Shown here in pieces: positions 9,071-20,990 of a stretch of 64,000 nucleotides of DNA (positions are counted from its first letter, which is position 1; each line of letters begins with the position of its first letter). This DNA is from Nemophila menziesii (lineage: Eukaryota > Streptophyta > Magnoliopsida > Boraginales > Hydrophyllaceae). The translations under genes and the position numbers were made by a program. Where the stretch lies: the NCBI GenBank assembly GCA_029959085.1, contig JARWIR010000008.1, forward strand, positions 17,098,001-17,162,000. Direction: 5' to 3'. Under the pieces are notes generated by a model that searched no databases, was not told where the DNA came from, and saw only the letters and a program-made list of their open reading frames with translations.

Positions 9071-11660
9071 TCTTAAATTGTTCATGTCAAAGAAAAGCCA
9101 GAGTTAAAAAGTGAATTGCAAGAGAGAAAGCAACAATGCCTTTTGCCGACTATTTCACCTATATACATGAAGGCAAATCCAATGAAAAAGAGAAGGTCAA
9201 TAAGACATTGAGCAACTGAAGTCAACAAGATTCCGCCGACCATTTTGCCTACCTCCAAGTTATTGAATTGGTAGCGGAGTGAGGGATGCAAATATTTTAA
9301 GTCGATTCCTCACGTTTTGGGTTTTGATTTTGACGTTCTAAAGACTATATATTATTTTTTAGTCTTTCACCCACTTCTGGAGACACATTCATTATACTTA
9401 CTAATAATGAAGAAGAAGAAAATACCAAGGATTTTCACTTTTCAAGGGTTTCAAGTAAGAATCTCATATTATCTTGTAAATTTATTTGACATTTCATCAC
9501 TTTAATTTCTTCTAGTCTTTGATTAGTACTTAAATATTGTTATGAATATCTTTATGTGTATGATAAGCTAAACCATTTCTCATTATTTTTAGTTTCCTAT
9601 GATACTTGTAAGACATCATCGAGCATGCTTTTTTAGTCAATTACATGTTATTATATAGTTCTTTTGCTTACTTATGTTTGTATTGTCACTAGTGATGTTT
9701 CTCGTCTTTTTGGACATTTGACTATGTTTTTCAGTTAGAGAAGACCAATAATGATTATAGATAGAAATGTACATAACGCATGAAAGAAAGAGCCAAAATA
9801 TTGAGAAAAACCATCCAACAAACATCCTCGAAAGCTCACGTCAAAGAACGGTGAACACAAAGGAAGATCAATATAAGTAAAAGTATCAGGGCCCTCGCCT
9901 ATCTTCTGCATACCTTCAATCAAATTTTTACTAGACAAGCAAGAAGAAGTATCCTACTTCCTACCTCCAAGTCGTTAAAACTTGGCGAGAAAATGCATGA
10001 GAAATAATTATTTAGAATATTGCCTACATGTCTCTTACTTTATTACTTGATGACAAGACAATGAAACTTTACGAGAGAAACACTTCAGAGTAACAAAACC
10101 CCCAACATGAAGTTAACTATACTTCAGAGTAACAAAACTTTACTTTATCTACATGCCTTAAGCCTACCTCTATCTCAACAGGAAGTTCAACTATATATCA
10201 CAAAACCCCTAAGGAAGAAGAACCTCATCGGAATTGTATCCAACACCCAATTCGGAGAGGAACTAACAAGATCAGTACGAGACAACAACTAGACTTTTTG
10301 AAGATACCTTTTGAAACCCAATAACTAGTCTTCGAGGAGGGTGAATAGGATAATGATCAAATAAATTTATTCTCTCCAAACTCATGCTCAAACTATTTAA
10401 TAAATACAAACATAATAAATTTTGCAAACTATTAGTTAAAGACTCATTAGGGGTAATTTATCAAACACTTAAGGGATACCTAGTTTTAGCAAAGGTGTTT
10501 TGACAAAACCTATTGAGACATATGAGAAAACACTTAGCATGCAAAAGAAAAAAATACACCTATATATGTTCTAGACTAATAATAAAACATAATACATGCA
10601 AGAAAGTAACAATTAAAGGGCTAGAATACGATTTACTCAATTTAGAGTGGTTCGGCTCCCGTAGGCCTAGCCTACCACTTAAGGTCTATACACCCTTAGG
10701 ATTTCAAGCTCCTCCACTAGAAACTCCTTGTGTCTCTTTAAGTGAGAGAACAAACCTTTAAAGCCTCTTCATAACCGCCTTTGAAGGATAACACTAGTGA
10801 TATGACCAAAACTAGGAAACCAAATGGGCAATCTCCAAACACGATATACCACTTCATAAGCATGTGAAGCTTTCAACTTGTGTATCACCACACAAGGATT
10901 AGTAAACAATATCTACCCACGATATACCACTTCACACTCTATGAAGACTTCCAATTTTTTGTCTATACCATAGAAGCTCTAACATACCCTTGTCTAGGCT
11001 ACCAAGAGAAAAACATAGTATTTATGATTAAACCTAATTTACCTAGCCTAGCCTCTAAATTAACTCCTAAATGTGCTAATAAATACAATTGTTAAGGCAA
11101 AGAACAACAAATAAATATGCATGGATATACAAATTATATTGCTTTGGAGCGCTCTTGAAAGATAACTTTAAGAAGTTTTAAATTTGTGTAAAGAAGAGCC
11201 ACTTTTGAAAGTCCGCAGGGCCTTTATCTATAGGAAAAAATATTCCAACTTATATTTACCTCTACTTTTATGATTAGTTATTTTAGTGTAGGAGCACAGA
11301 GAACTATGTGTTGCGCTTGAGGATTAATGAAACCTTTTTTGACTCCCTGCTCAAAAAATGAAAGTAAAGAGTCATAGTATTTATCAACATCAAGCAAACC
11401 AGAAATTTATCAAGAAAAACTTACAATTATACATGAAAAGTAAGAATTAGCAGAGAGTAAATAAGAAGAACATAAAATAGTTACATTATACTACTTTCTC
11501 AAAATACTAAGGAGAAAACAAAAAAGTTTAAAGTTGTTTCACTAACTTTCAAGTAGCTATTATAAGAATTCGTATCATTCTCTATAGCTTTACTTTATGG
11601 TTTGTTTACACTATATTTAGTTACCATACTAGAATAACCTAACTATCAATTATCTCTAAC
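9071..11660. other. Long spacer 2 (R1), no intact gene; probable old LTR-element relic
   Basis: About 2.6 kb. The stretch near 10640-10760 (GTGGTTCGGCTCC, followed by CT-rich text) resembles sequence often seen in degraded plant LTR retrotransposons. Related lines near 10845 and 10917 both carry ACGATATACCACTTCA. An 18-bp direct repeat occurs at 10082-10099 and 10121-10138. Hydrophobic minus-strand open frames at 9082-9291 and 9735-9938 are preserved in every unit, but I recognise no family. Position 9271 is where R4 was hit by the retrotransposon. Confidence 0.45.
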
Positions 11661-11734
11661 CTTAATTCCTCTTTGTAATCTTCCATCTCTGTTTTATATC
11701 GTTCTTTATCCTTCATCACTAGTTCGGGAGACAC
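11661..11734 (-). pseudogene. HMG-box-like exon fragment (R1)
   Basis: On the minus strand, 74 bases lie between a CAG acceptor and a GT donor (CCAG before 11734, GTTAGAG after 11661). The open phase encodes 24 residues including MKDKERYKTEMEDYKEE. A DKERY-x2-EM-x2-Y-x-E pattern is typical of the last helix of HMG-box domains in plant HMGB and ARID-HMG proteins. The preceding HMG helices were not found nearby. This is therefore probably a captured or decayed gene fragment, though a distant intact gene cannot be excluded. Confidence 0.5.
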
Positions 11735-12100
11735 CTGGATTCATATTTAACACCAAAACAACTCCATTTAAAGAATTTATAAACAAAATCTTGACTAGAT
11801 ATTGTATTTATACAAATATAAAACTTCTTATGAATTACATACAAAAATATCACCAATTCTGAAACAATTAAAAAGTTATTTTCTCTCTCAAGTTCAATTA
11901 ATAAGAAAAAACAAAGTGCTTCAATATTAAAGAACAACTTTACATGATACGAAATGGATAAAGGATTGACAAGTCCAAATATGGAAGGACAAGAAATTAA
12001 AATGCATTCCAGCCATCAATACTAATCGAATAAAACCCCATTCATACTAAACAAAGAAAGTAAGAGTGATAACCTTTGTTTTGAAGTAAAAATATGCAAC

Positions 12101-12259
12101 TTAATTACATGTGCGATCTATTGCAACCGCGAAGAATATCAGGGTAAGCATTCTCTTTGTCCATGATATCTTGACTATATGAGCTTGGGTGTTGCCTTCT
12201 TCATCTTTATCGAACATGGAATAGGGCATCATAGGCCATCGTTGTTGAAATTCACTCAT
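12101..12259 (-). CDS. Small minus-strand ORF, 52 aa, possible first exon (R1)
   Basis: ATG at 12259 down to TAA at 12101. The predicted peptide begins MSEFQQRWPMMPYSMF, has an acidic KDEEG segment and ends in a short hydrophobic stretch. A CT-rich 5'-UTR-like leader lies upstream on that strand, and a possible donor (GTAATTAAG) overlaps its end. It lies 366 bp upstream of the HMG-like exon on the same strand, so both may be pieces of one broken gene. R1 reads AHIVK where R2 and R3 read AQIVK. I recognise no family; coding status is uncertain. Confidence 0.35.
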   Translation of the reverse strand: MSEFQQRWPMMPYSMFDKDEEGNTQAHIVKISWTKRMLTLIFFAVAIDRTCN

Positions 12260-12456
12260 TACATATTAATTCGTTGAAGATGAGAGAAGGTAGAGAAAGA
12301 AAAGCAGAGGTTGCGTGGTGGCTACCTGTTGACCTAGGGTTATGTGGTGGTGGTGGTGGTTGTAATGGATGGGGAAGGTCATATGTTGTCTGGTGGTGGT
12401 GGTGGATATAGAAGGTCGTAGGCGTGAAGTTGTTTATTACAAAACTTTATCTATTA

Positions 12457-13386
12457 CTCCCTCTGTTCCACAAACAATGTCCACATACATTTTCACACGT
12501 ATTAAGAAATATAATAACATATTAAGAAACATAATAATTGTATTCACCATTATAAAAATATCCCTCATAAAATGTCTTATGTTTTAAATATATGAGCTGA
12601 AAATATAAATATTAATATATCAAGACAAATATTACTTTCCATTATAAGTTTTTTTAACAAAAAACTCTTTAATATTTCTTCTTTCCCATTTTATTTGTCC
12701 AATTTTTAAGAAATAAATGTGTCAAATATTATTTACTCCCGTTGTTCACTTTTATTTGTCATTTTTAAAAAAAGAGGTGTCCAATAATTAATAAGGGTAA
12801 TATATTAATAATAGAGTGTATTGAATGTCTTTTAATTTTTGTGTCACAAAAAATAAGACAAATAAAAGTAGATGGAGGTAGTATCCCTTTTTCAATACCA
12901 AGACAATTTTTTTTTTCTAATATGATTCCTAATTAAATACCCCCTTTATTGTTTGTATTTAATTAGATAATTGTTACTCCCTATGTCTAATTTTATTTAT
13001 CTACCTTTTTGGTATACAAAAATTAAAGAGCATTAAATTAAATACTCTTTATTTTTACACAATTGTCTTTAATTAATATACATAAAATTATTAATTACAA
13101 TATTTTTCTATTACTTTATTTATTTCACAAATAATATCCCCTTATCTTTTCACGCATATTAAAAAATATAATAATTGTATTTACCATTATAAAAATATCT
13201 ATTCATGAAGTATATATATCTTGATATTTTAAATATGTATTAGAAATATAAATATTAATATCTTAATAAAGGAAATAGTATAAAAAAGTTGAAAAAAAGT
13301 CTTGACATATCTTATATGGATAATATTATTGAAACATTACTTTTAGTATTTTAGTATGTGAACATCATTTATAGAACAAGGTGGAG
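12457..13386. mobile_element. Nested MITE cluster upstream of gene A copy 1
   Basis: The outer ends CTCCCTCTGTTCCACAAACA and, inverted at the right, a related sequence (GAACAAGGTGGAG) are each bordered by TA (12455-12456, 13387-13388). The inside holds a second copy of the same family's internal sequence (about 13128-13270 resembles 12472-12640), a complete smaller MITE at 12736-12881 and another CTCCCTATGTC start near 12977. Very AT-rich. It fills most of the proximal upstream region of gene A. Confidence 0.7.
12736..12881. mobile_element. Small Stowaway-type MITE, 146 bp (R1)
   Basis: Left end CTCCCGTTGTTCACTTTTAT, right end complementary to CTACCTCCATCTACTTTTAT. Flanked by TA at 12734-12735 and 12882-12883. 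Nested inside the larger MITE cluster. Confidence 0.85.
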
Positions 13387-13691
13387 TATTTAATTAGGAA
13401 TAATATTAAAAAAAAGTAAAAAAGAAAAAAGTATCTTGGAATTGGAATTTAAAGAGATAAGTGATATTTGAATTTTCTTTTTAAAAAGTTAAACAAATAA
13501 AATTAAATATAAAATTATTAAAAAGTATTTTATCTAAAATATTTATAATAGAAATTAATATTTTCTTACTATATTAATTAAAAAAAAAAACTTTTACCTA
13601 TTTTTAGAATTATTTTTTGATTATCAATAAATTATTTTAAATAAAAGAAAAGAGCCCATAGGTTCAATAGAAGATATCCTCTTCTTATTAT

Positions 13692-13700
13692 TATAAATAA
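13692..13700 (+). promoter_or_regulatory. Probable TATA box of gene A copy 1
   Basis: TATAAATAA lies 106 bases before the ATG at 13806, followed by a pyrimidine-containing leader. This fits a start site around 13725 and an 80-base 5' UTR. It is identical in all complete units. Confidence 0.55.
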
Positions 13701-13805
13701 ACCATCACCTCACTATCAATATATCACTTTACTGGAAAAATAGCAAAATCAACCCGCAGCTGAGTTCATATCATCAGAAGGTTTCACCACCCCTTACTCG
13801 ATCAG

Positions 13806-16159
13806 ATGGGCAGCAGCTCAGAGGAAATGTCAGATTTAAGTGACTCGGAGATTGAAGAATATAAGGAAAAACCCTACAAGAAATTGCTATCTGGAATATA
13901 CAAAGTGAAGGGCCCACATGGAGGTTTGAGGTGCCCTTTTTGTGTTAATAGGAAAAAACAAACTTATAAGTACAAAGACCTTCTTCAACATGCTACCGGG
14001 GCGGGTAAAGGTACTGCAAAAGGGAGTGCACAAAAAAAAGCAAACCATCAAGCACTCGCAAAGTATTTGGAAGTCAATTTAGCAAATGAGGTTGAGCCAC
14101 CTCAGCATGAAAATGCAATTCAACCTGCACCTGCACCTGCAGATAAAGTTGAGGAAAGCGAGTTATATTGCTGGCCATGGACTGGGGTTATTGTGAATAT
14201 CATGAAAGAGCTAATGGGTGACAATTACCTGGATAATTGCAACTACTGGTTAAATAAGTTCTCTAAATTTAATCCACTAGATGTTCAGTATTTCTGGGAT
14301 GAGGAAAAACAAACAGCACAAGCTGTTATTAAGTTTGATAGAGACTGGAGTGGATTTAAAAATGCTTTGGAGTTTGAGAAGTTTTGTGAAACTATTGGGT
14401 GTAGTAAGAAACAATGGAGCGCTGGTATAACTTCCCCTGATACAAGATTTTACGGATGGTTTGCACGTGAGTGCGATTACAAGTCAGATGGGCCAGTGGG
14501 TGCTTATCTTCGTGGAAATGGAATGTTAAGGACAATCTCAGATCTGGTTAAGGAAGCTACACAGGATACAAACAAAGTTGTAGAAAATTTAACTAGTAAG
14601 ATTGACATTCAAAACGAAAATTTAGAAGAATTGCATACAGAATATAATGTACGGAAGATGAATCTAAGTTCGGTGCTCAAGGAGAAAGATCTAAAGCATC
14701 TAGCATTTTTGGAAGGTACCCTTCCTAACTCTCTAATTCTTCTTTTATATATATATATATATATTCAGGTTGCTAAAGGTTATGTGGGTTTGTTTGTGCA
14801 TGATTTTATCCTTTCAGAATCAAAAAGGATGCAAGAAAAGGCTAGGGAGGATGTGAAGAGGGTTCTTGATGCACAAGAAGAGTTTAATAATGAGTTGGAA
14901 AACAAAAAAAGAGAGCTCGATTCCTGGAGCCGTGAACTCAATGAACGTGAAGCCTTGACTGAACTGGAGAGGCAGAAACTTGAAGAAGAGAAAAAAAAGG
15001 TGATATTCTTATTTTCAACCTTATCTACTTTATATTAAAAAATAAATTATCTCCATATCATTGTTTTTTTTTAATTCTATTTTCATCCAGAATGATGAGA
15101 GGAACAAAAAACTTAAAAAGGCCTCTAGGGAGCAGAGGGAAATGGATGAGAATATCTTGAGGCTAGTTGAAGAACATAAGGTGTGTTTCTTTAGCTTGTT
15201 TGTGCATGCTTCTACTTAGATATAACTATCATTGCATGAATTTTTGTTTCAGAGGGAGAAGGAGAAAGCTATAAAGAAGATACTTGAATTGGAAAGAGAT
15301 TTAGATGCCGAACTGAAATCGGAAATGGAAATTGCCGAGGTTAAAGGAAAATTGGAGATGATGAAAGCTATGGGAGATAATCCAACTATTCAAAGTAAAA
15401 TCAAAAAATTAAATGAGGAATTGGAAGAGAAAATTGAGGAGATGGAAGATGTGAAGGACTTGAACTGTACACTTGTTGTGAAAGAACGTCAAAGTAATGA
15501 CGAGCTTGTAAGTGCTCGTAAAGAGTTGGTCGAGGTATATTTCTCTTATACTTGTCATTTAAGTCTATGCATCTTCTTAGATAGTAAGTGAGGAGAAAAT
15601 GTGTTTGTTTTTTGCAGGGCTTGCGTGATATCTTGACTAGTAATAGATTCCCAATTGGGATTAAAAGAATGGGAGATCTTGACATGAAGACCTTTATAAA
15701 AGCATGCAAGGAGAGGTTTCCCCGAGAAGAAGCTCAAGTAAAGGCCGTAGAATTGGTCTCCTGGTGGGAGGATAAGATTAAAGACAACGAATGGCATCCC
15801 TTTAAAACTGTACAAATTGACGACTCACGTTTTGAGGTAATTAGAATTGTCTTTGACCATTATATGATTGTGTTCTTGTAATGCTAAAAGGTTAATTAAG
15901 TGAATACTAATGGTTATTAATAATATTGTAGAAATTGTTGAATGATGATGATGAGAAGTTACGACAACTTAAAGAGGAGTGGGGTTCGGATGTGTACACT
16001 TCAGTAACTACTGCTTTAAAAGAGATTGAAGAATACAATCCCAGTGGCAGATATGCGGTTCCTGAGCTTTGGAACTTTAAAGAGAACAGGAAGGCTACTT
16101 TAAAGGAAGTTGTAAGTTATTTATTCAAGACATTGAAGCAAAGCAAGCGCAAGAGATGA
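13806..16159 (+). CDS. FDM1-like: FDM/IDN2-like RdDM factor, complete copy A1 (636 aa, 6 exons)
   Basis: Exons 13806-14715, 14818-14999, 15091-15180, 15253-15534, 15618-15836 and 15932-16159 join in frame with GT/AG introns to give 636 aa, the usual family length. Domains: acidic Ser-rich N-terminus; zf-XS (C43, C46, H62); XS about 118-232 with YCWPWTG and FYGWFARECDY; coiled coil about 245-488; XH 489-636 with WHPFK and EYNPSGRY; basic KRKR end. XH separates it from SGS3. Known family role: nuclear dsRNA-binding partners that link siRNA/lncRNA recognition to de novo DNA methylation. Intron 1 happens to be 102 nt with no stop, so exon 1 can be read through; the splice at 14715/14818 restores LAFLEESKRM and is preferred. 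V96 distinguishes it from A2 and A3. The gene spans the R1/R2 border. Confidence 0.93.
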
Positions 16160-17495
16160 TGAGGTTTTAATATTTATTATCATGTTGGAACCTTACAAAA
16201 ATACTGCTTGTATTCTTACATGTTTAAGCTATTTTATTTATAGAGTGCAAGCACTCATCAAGAAACGAATTACTTTGGTAAACTATTGCAACTGATTAGT
16301 GATTATTATAATATGTTTTTTCTCTTTTTGCTATATTATGTCAAGTGTTGAATAAGTTTCATAAGCTTGGCTCCTTTTTATTAATTGATTGCATGTAAAT
16401 TCCTAGTTATAAACGGTTCACGACCATTGATCTTGTAAAGCGACACCTTTGTTGGATTTCCCCAACCCACATATAGGACTAGCCCCCGAAATTAACTCGA
16501 GAGAGAGGAGTGAATACATTTAATAACTTCTCACTGGATGATAAGAATATTCAAAATGTCTTAGAATTCAAGCTTTTAACATTGTAGAAGTTACACTAAT
16601 ACAATAAACAAGTGTGAGTGGAAGATAAGAATTTTAAGGAATTTGGGTTAAGGGCCTTGTGTTGTATTGACTTTTACTTGTAAATAAATTAATCCTATCA
16701 TATTATATCATATTATAGTTGAAGTTGCTCTAGTAGTTGAGAGCATTTTCATTGGAATACAGTTGTGTCGACGGTGTCTAAATATCTCTCACATGGAATG
16801 AATAATTTTAATTGGCTGAATTTCTCCAATCTTATAGGATCCAATTTATTTCGTTTTAGGTTGTAATCTTTTACTTAATATTGAAAGATAATAGAATATC
16901 ACACAGAAACGGCCAAAGTAGCTTGTCAAGCAATACCAGAGAGATTACATTTCCAAAAAAAAAAAAAAAACTTGAGTTCCCAAAATGCGACTATTTTTAG
17001 TGCTTTAGGAAATAGAACATACCATAAATAAATATGGTATTGCAGATCATGCCAAAGGCCCCTTCCGTAAAAAAGTGTTTCCCACTCCCATAACTAACCC
17101 TTCTAAACACTATGGATCGATAATAAAAGTTCATTTTAAATATTTTACATTCCTTTAATCTATCAATGCTCATGTCATTCATCTTTTTTTACCCTTCTTA
17201 TGTTGAAAAAACTTCAGCGATTTTGGTAGGAGGGTTACAACCCGTCTTGTGAAATGAGATACAAAAACCAACCAAGAAAAATGTTGGGCTGATTTCCAAC
17301 TTCCTTTTGTCATCTGATAAGCTCAGATTATATATAAGAACGTCAATTTTGTGTGTAATAGAAAGATCTACCGAGACTATTTGTACATCGCCAACTTCCA
17401 TTTTAAGTTCAAACCAATCAGCCATAGTTAGATTAATGAAGTCTCACGGTTCCCCTTAACCATCATTGTTTACCTACCCGTTTCAAAAGTCCAAA
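16160..17495 (+). repeat. 3' flank of gene A1 (R2)
   Basis: Same content as 661-1995. Small differences include one extra base or so in the poly(A) tract near 16957 and TCTAAACAC instead of TCTAGACAC near 17103. No gene supported. Confidence 0.75.
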
Positions 17496-17505
17496 GGAGG
17501 GTCAG

Positions 17506-17957
17506 ATGAGTAGCAGTTCAGACGAAATGTCAGATCTAAGTGACTCGGAGATCGAAGGAGCTAATCAGGCTGAGGAATCCGAGTCATACTGCTGGCCATG
17601 GACTGTAATTATTGTTAATATCATTAAAAGGCTAATGGATGAAAATTATGTGGATAATAGAAGCTACTGGTTAATAAGTTCTCTATTTATGAGCCACTAG
17701 ATGTTCAGTTTTTCTGGGATGCGGAAAAGCAAACGGCACAAGCTGTCAATAAGTTTGATAGAGAGTTGAGTGGATTTCAGAATGCTATGGAGTTTGAGAA
17801 GTTCTTTGAAGCTATTAGTTGTAGTAAGAGGGATTGGAGCCCTCATGTAGATTCCCACTGGTAAAAGATTTTATGGATGTTTTGCTCGTGAACACGGTTA
17901 CAACGCAGATGGACTGTGGGTAATTATTTTCGTGGGGATGGAACACTAAAGACAATA
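17506..17957 (+). pseudogene. Pseudogene B1 (R2)
   Basis: Same structure and same frameshift as the R1 copy: ATG, missing zf-XS, stop at 17698-17700, fragment ending at the foreign insert. Shared damage shows it was already dead before the array amplified. Confidence 0.85.
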
Positions 17958-18304
17958 CTATGTTATTAACGACTACTTATTTACTCGCTATTTAATAAAT
18001 ATGTATTCTTGAATAACTATAACTAACGACTACCCTGTTGTCGTTAAATATACTCATTACCGACAACAAGAAGTAGTCGGCAATGGTAGTAATGATTTAC
18101 GACGACACGGGTAGTCGGTAATGTCACTTGAGCATTTATGACTACTTATAGGCATTGGTCGTTAAATATACTATCTAACGACAAATTTTTAACGACTAAA
18201 TATTAACGAGTACAAGAAGTCGGGAAAGCAAAATTTTGGCATTCACGACTACTTTTTCCTTCTTTCTTGACTACAAATATAGTCGCGGAGAGAAAGATGC
18301 GGTG
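17958..18304. mobile_element. Foreign insert with GTCGTTAA-type repeats (R2)
   Basis: Copy of the R1 insert at the same junction between B1 and B2, with the same palindromic AACGACTA/TAGTCGTT words. Confidence 0.45.
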
Positions 18305-19073
18305 TAGCGTGCACAACAAAAATCAAACTATCAAGCACTCGTATATACTTGAAAGATAATTTAACAAATGAGGCTGGGCCACCTCAGCATGCACATGCAC
18401 TTCAACCCGCACTTGCAGATAAAGTCAAGAAAAGTGAGTTATATTGCTAGCCATGGACTGGAATTATTATGAATACTATGTTAGAGCTAATGGATGAGAA
18501 TTATATGGATAATCGCAACTACTGGTTAAATAAGTTCTCTAAATATAATCCACTAAATGTCCAGTTTTTCTGGGATGAAGAAAAAATAATAGCACAAGCC
18601 GTTATTAAGTTTGATAAAGACTGGAGTGGATTCAAGAATGCTTTGGAGTTCCAGAAACTTTGTGAAGCTATTGGATGTAGTAAGAAGAAAATGGAGCCCT
18701 GGTAAAACTTCCACTGATACAAGATTTTATGGATGGTTTGCACGTGAGTGCGATTACAAGTCAGATGGGCCAATGGGTGCTTATCTTCGTGAAAATGGAA
18801 CGCTAAGGACAATCTCAGAGCTGGTCAAGAAAGCTACGCAAAATACAAAGAAAGTTGTAGAAATTTTGACTAGTAAGATTGATATGAAAAACAAAAATTT
18901 GGAAGAGTCGCATGCAAAACATAATATGGGGACGATGAACCTTGGTTGGTACTGCATCAAGCATTTTTTGAAGGTTCCCTCCCTAACTGTCTACTTCTTC
19001 TTATACATCCCCTGTGATTTTTTTTTGAAAATATTATTTGTATATATTATATATTCAGGTTGGCTAAAGGTTA

Positions 19074-19326
19074 CTCCCTTTGTCCACTTATGTTTGTCCT
19101 TCTTTCTAAAAAGAGGTGTCCAACAATATTTGTCCTTTTACATTATCAAGACTTTTTCCCCCCAATTTTTCTAATATTACCCTAACTAATTAGTTAAAAA
19201 CAATGGTTCAATAAATGGCCTTATACTTAATGAATAAAGGTAATATAGTAAATAGAGTATGTAATTAATGTATTTTTTAAGATTTATGCCACAAAAAGTA
19301 GGACAAACATAAGTGGACAGAGGGAG
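19074..19326. mobile_element. Stowaway-type MITE 1 (R2)
   Basis: Same insertion site and TA duplication (19072-19073, 19327-19328) as in R1, so inherited through unit duplication. Confidence 0.92.
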
Positions 19327-19435
19327 TATGTGTGTTTGTTTGTACATAATTTTATCCTTTCAAAAACAATAAGGCTACAAATAAATGCAAAGGAGCATGT
19401 AAAGAGGGTTCTTGATGCACACGAAGAGTTAAATA

Positions 19436-19700
19436 CTACCTCCATTCCATAACAATTGTCTTTTTAGCTAAAAAAAATATATTCTACCATGTATGTCACT
19501 TTTAAAGTTGGAAAGCAAAATAAATGACCTTTTTCCTATTATACCCTCCTTTTAAAATGTCTTACCAACTAAATATTTAATTTTCTCTCTCTTATAATTA
19601 GGGATATGTTGGTCATTTTAAACTAAATTTTACCTACTTTTTAGATTTCTTAATATGTGTGAAAAATTCTAAAGAGTCAATTATTATTGAATAAAGGTAG
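19436..19700. mobile_element. Stowaway-type MITE 2 (R2)
   Basis: Orthologous to the R1 insertion inside exon 2 of B2, flanked by TA at 19434-19435 and 19701-19702. Confidence 0.9.
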
Positions 19701-20990
19701 TAATGAGTTGGAAAACAAAAAAAATAACTCAGATATTGGAGCCGCGAACTTGATGAACGTGAAGCCTTGACTGAACGTGAGAGGGAGAAACTTAAAGAAG
19801 ATAAGAAAAAGGTAAGATTCTTATTTCCATATTACGATCTCAAATTTATTTACTTTATATAAAAAATTATCTCCATCTCAACTATCGTTGACATGTCATT
19901 GTTTTTTTATAAATTTTTCATACAGAATGATGAGAGAAACAATTAAATTGAGAAGGCCTTTAGGGATCCGAGGGAAGTGGATGAGAATCTCTTAAGGATT
20001 ATTGAAGAAAAAGCAGGTGTGTTTCTTTGTTTATGCATCCTTCTACTTAGATATAACAATTTATGAAAATATATAATGTATTCTTGTTTTTGGGGAACAA
20101 TATTCAGAGGGAAAAAGAGGAAGCTCTAAAGAAGATACTTGAATTGGAAAGAGATTTAAATGCGGTCTGAAGTTGGAAATGGAAAATGCTGAGGTTAAAG
20201 GCAAATTAGAGATGATGAAAGTTATGGGAGATAATCCAACTGTTAAAAATAAAATCAAAAAGTTAAATGAGGAATTGGAAGAGAAAGTTAAGGAGATAGA
20301 TAATGTGCACGACTTGTACAGTGCCCTTGTTTCCAAAGAACGTCAAAGTAATAACGAGCTTGTAAGCGCTAGTAAAGAGTTCGTCGAGGCATTCTCTTAT
20401 ACTTGTCATTTAAGTCTATGCATCTTCTAAGATAGTAAGTAAGGAGGAAATGTGTTTGCTTTTTGTAGGGCTTGCGTGATATCTTGACTAGTAATAGAGT
20501 CCCAATTGGGAATAAAAGAATAGGAGATTTTAATGTAAAGTCCTTTATAAAAGCATCTAAGGAGAGGTTTCCCTGATAAGAAGCCGAAGTGAAGGCCATA
20601 GAATTGTGCTCCTGGTGGGAGCATAAGTTTAAAGACAATGAATGGCATTCATTTAAAACTGTACAAATTGATGAGTCGTGTATTGAGGTGGTTATGAATT
20701 GTCTTTGACTATGATTGTTCTTGTAATGCGAAAAGGTTGAAAAGAAAAATAATGTTTATAATTATTGCAGAAATTGTTGAATGACGATGATGAGAAGTTA
20801 CGAGAACTTAAAGAGAAGTGGGGTGCAGATGTGTACACGTCTACTGCTTTGAAGGAGGTTGAAGAATACAATCCCAGTGGCACATATGTGGTTCCTGAGC
20901 TTTGGAACCTTGAAGAAAACAGGAAGGCCATTTGAAGGAAGTTATAAGTTATATATTCGAGCAATCGAAGCAACACAAGCGCAAGAGATC

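Larger units (their letters stand above)
1..15499 (+). repeat. Tandem array unit R1 (15499 bp)
   Basis: First visible unit of the head-to-tail array. Base 1 lies inside exon 4 of gene A and corresponds to bases 15500, 31010 and 46508. The unit holds the tail of one gene A, pseudogenes B1 and B2, spacer, MITE cluster and the first four exons of the next gene A. The boundary is arbitrary because no non-array flank is present, so the true duplication breakpoint cannot be placed. Confidence 0.95.
18305..20990 (+). pseudogene. Pseudogene B2 (R2)
   Basis: Carries the same inactivating changes as R1: TAG in the WPW motif, frameshift before 18710, broken exons 3 and 4, GC donor, double stop in XH and lost terminal stop. 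In exon 6, R1 reads GAACATAAAG where this copy reads GAACTTAAAG, the state shared with R3 and R4. Confidence 0.92.

Noticed and set aside
9082..9938. Hydrophobic minus-strand open frames as membrane protein genes
   Set aside because: Short, low-complexity hydrophobic translations of AT-rich DNA without recognisable family, start context or splice support. Identity among units reflects recent duplication.
12349..12415. GGT-repeat tract as a coding Gly- or Val-rich protein
   Set aside because: It is a simple-sequence run in the probable 5' leader of the minus-strand ORF; the plus-strand frame through it runs into the MITE.
14768..14817. Alternative intron 1 acceptor at ATATTCAG (14760-14767)
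   Set aside because: It would add a VAKGYVGLF-type segment unlike the family's coiled coil, and MITE 1 inserted in that stretch of the paralog. The later TTTCAG gives a better fit.
13806..15038. A single uninterrupted 410-codon reading frame through intron 1 as the real protein
   Set aside because: The extra 34 residues (Leu/Ile/Tyr-rich, from a TA tract) do not fit the coiled coil, the frame is lost in A2 and A3, and good GT/AG sites restore family-like sequence.
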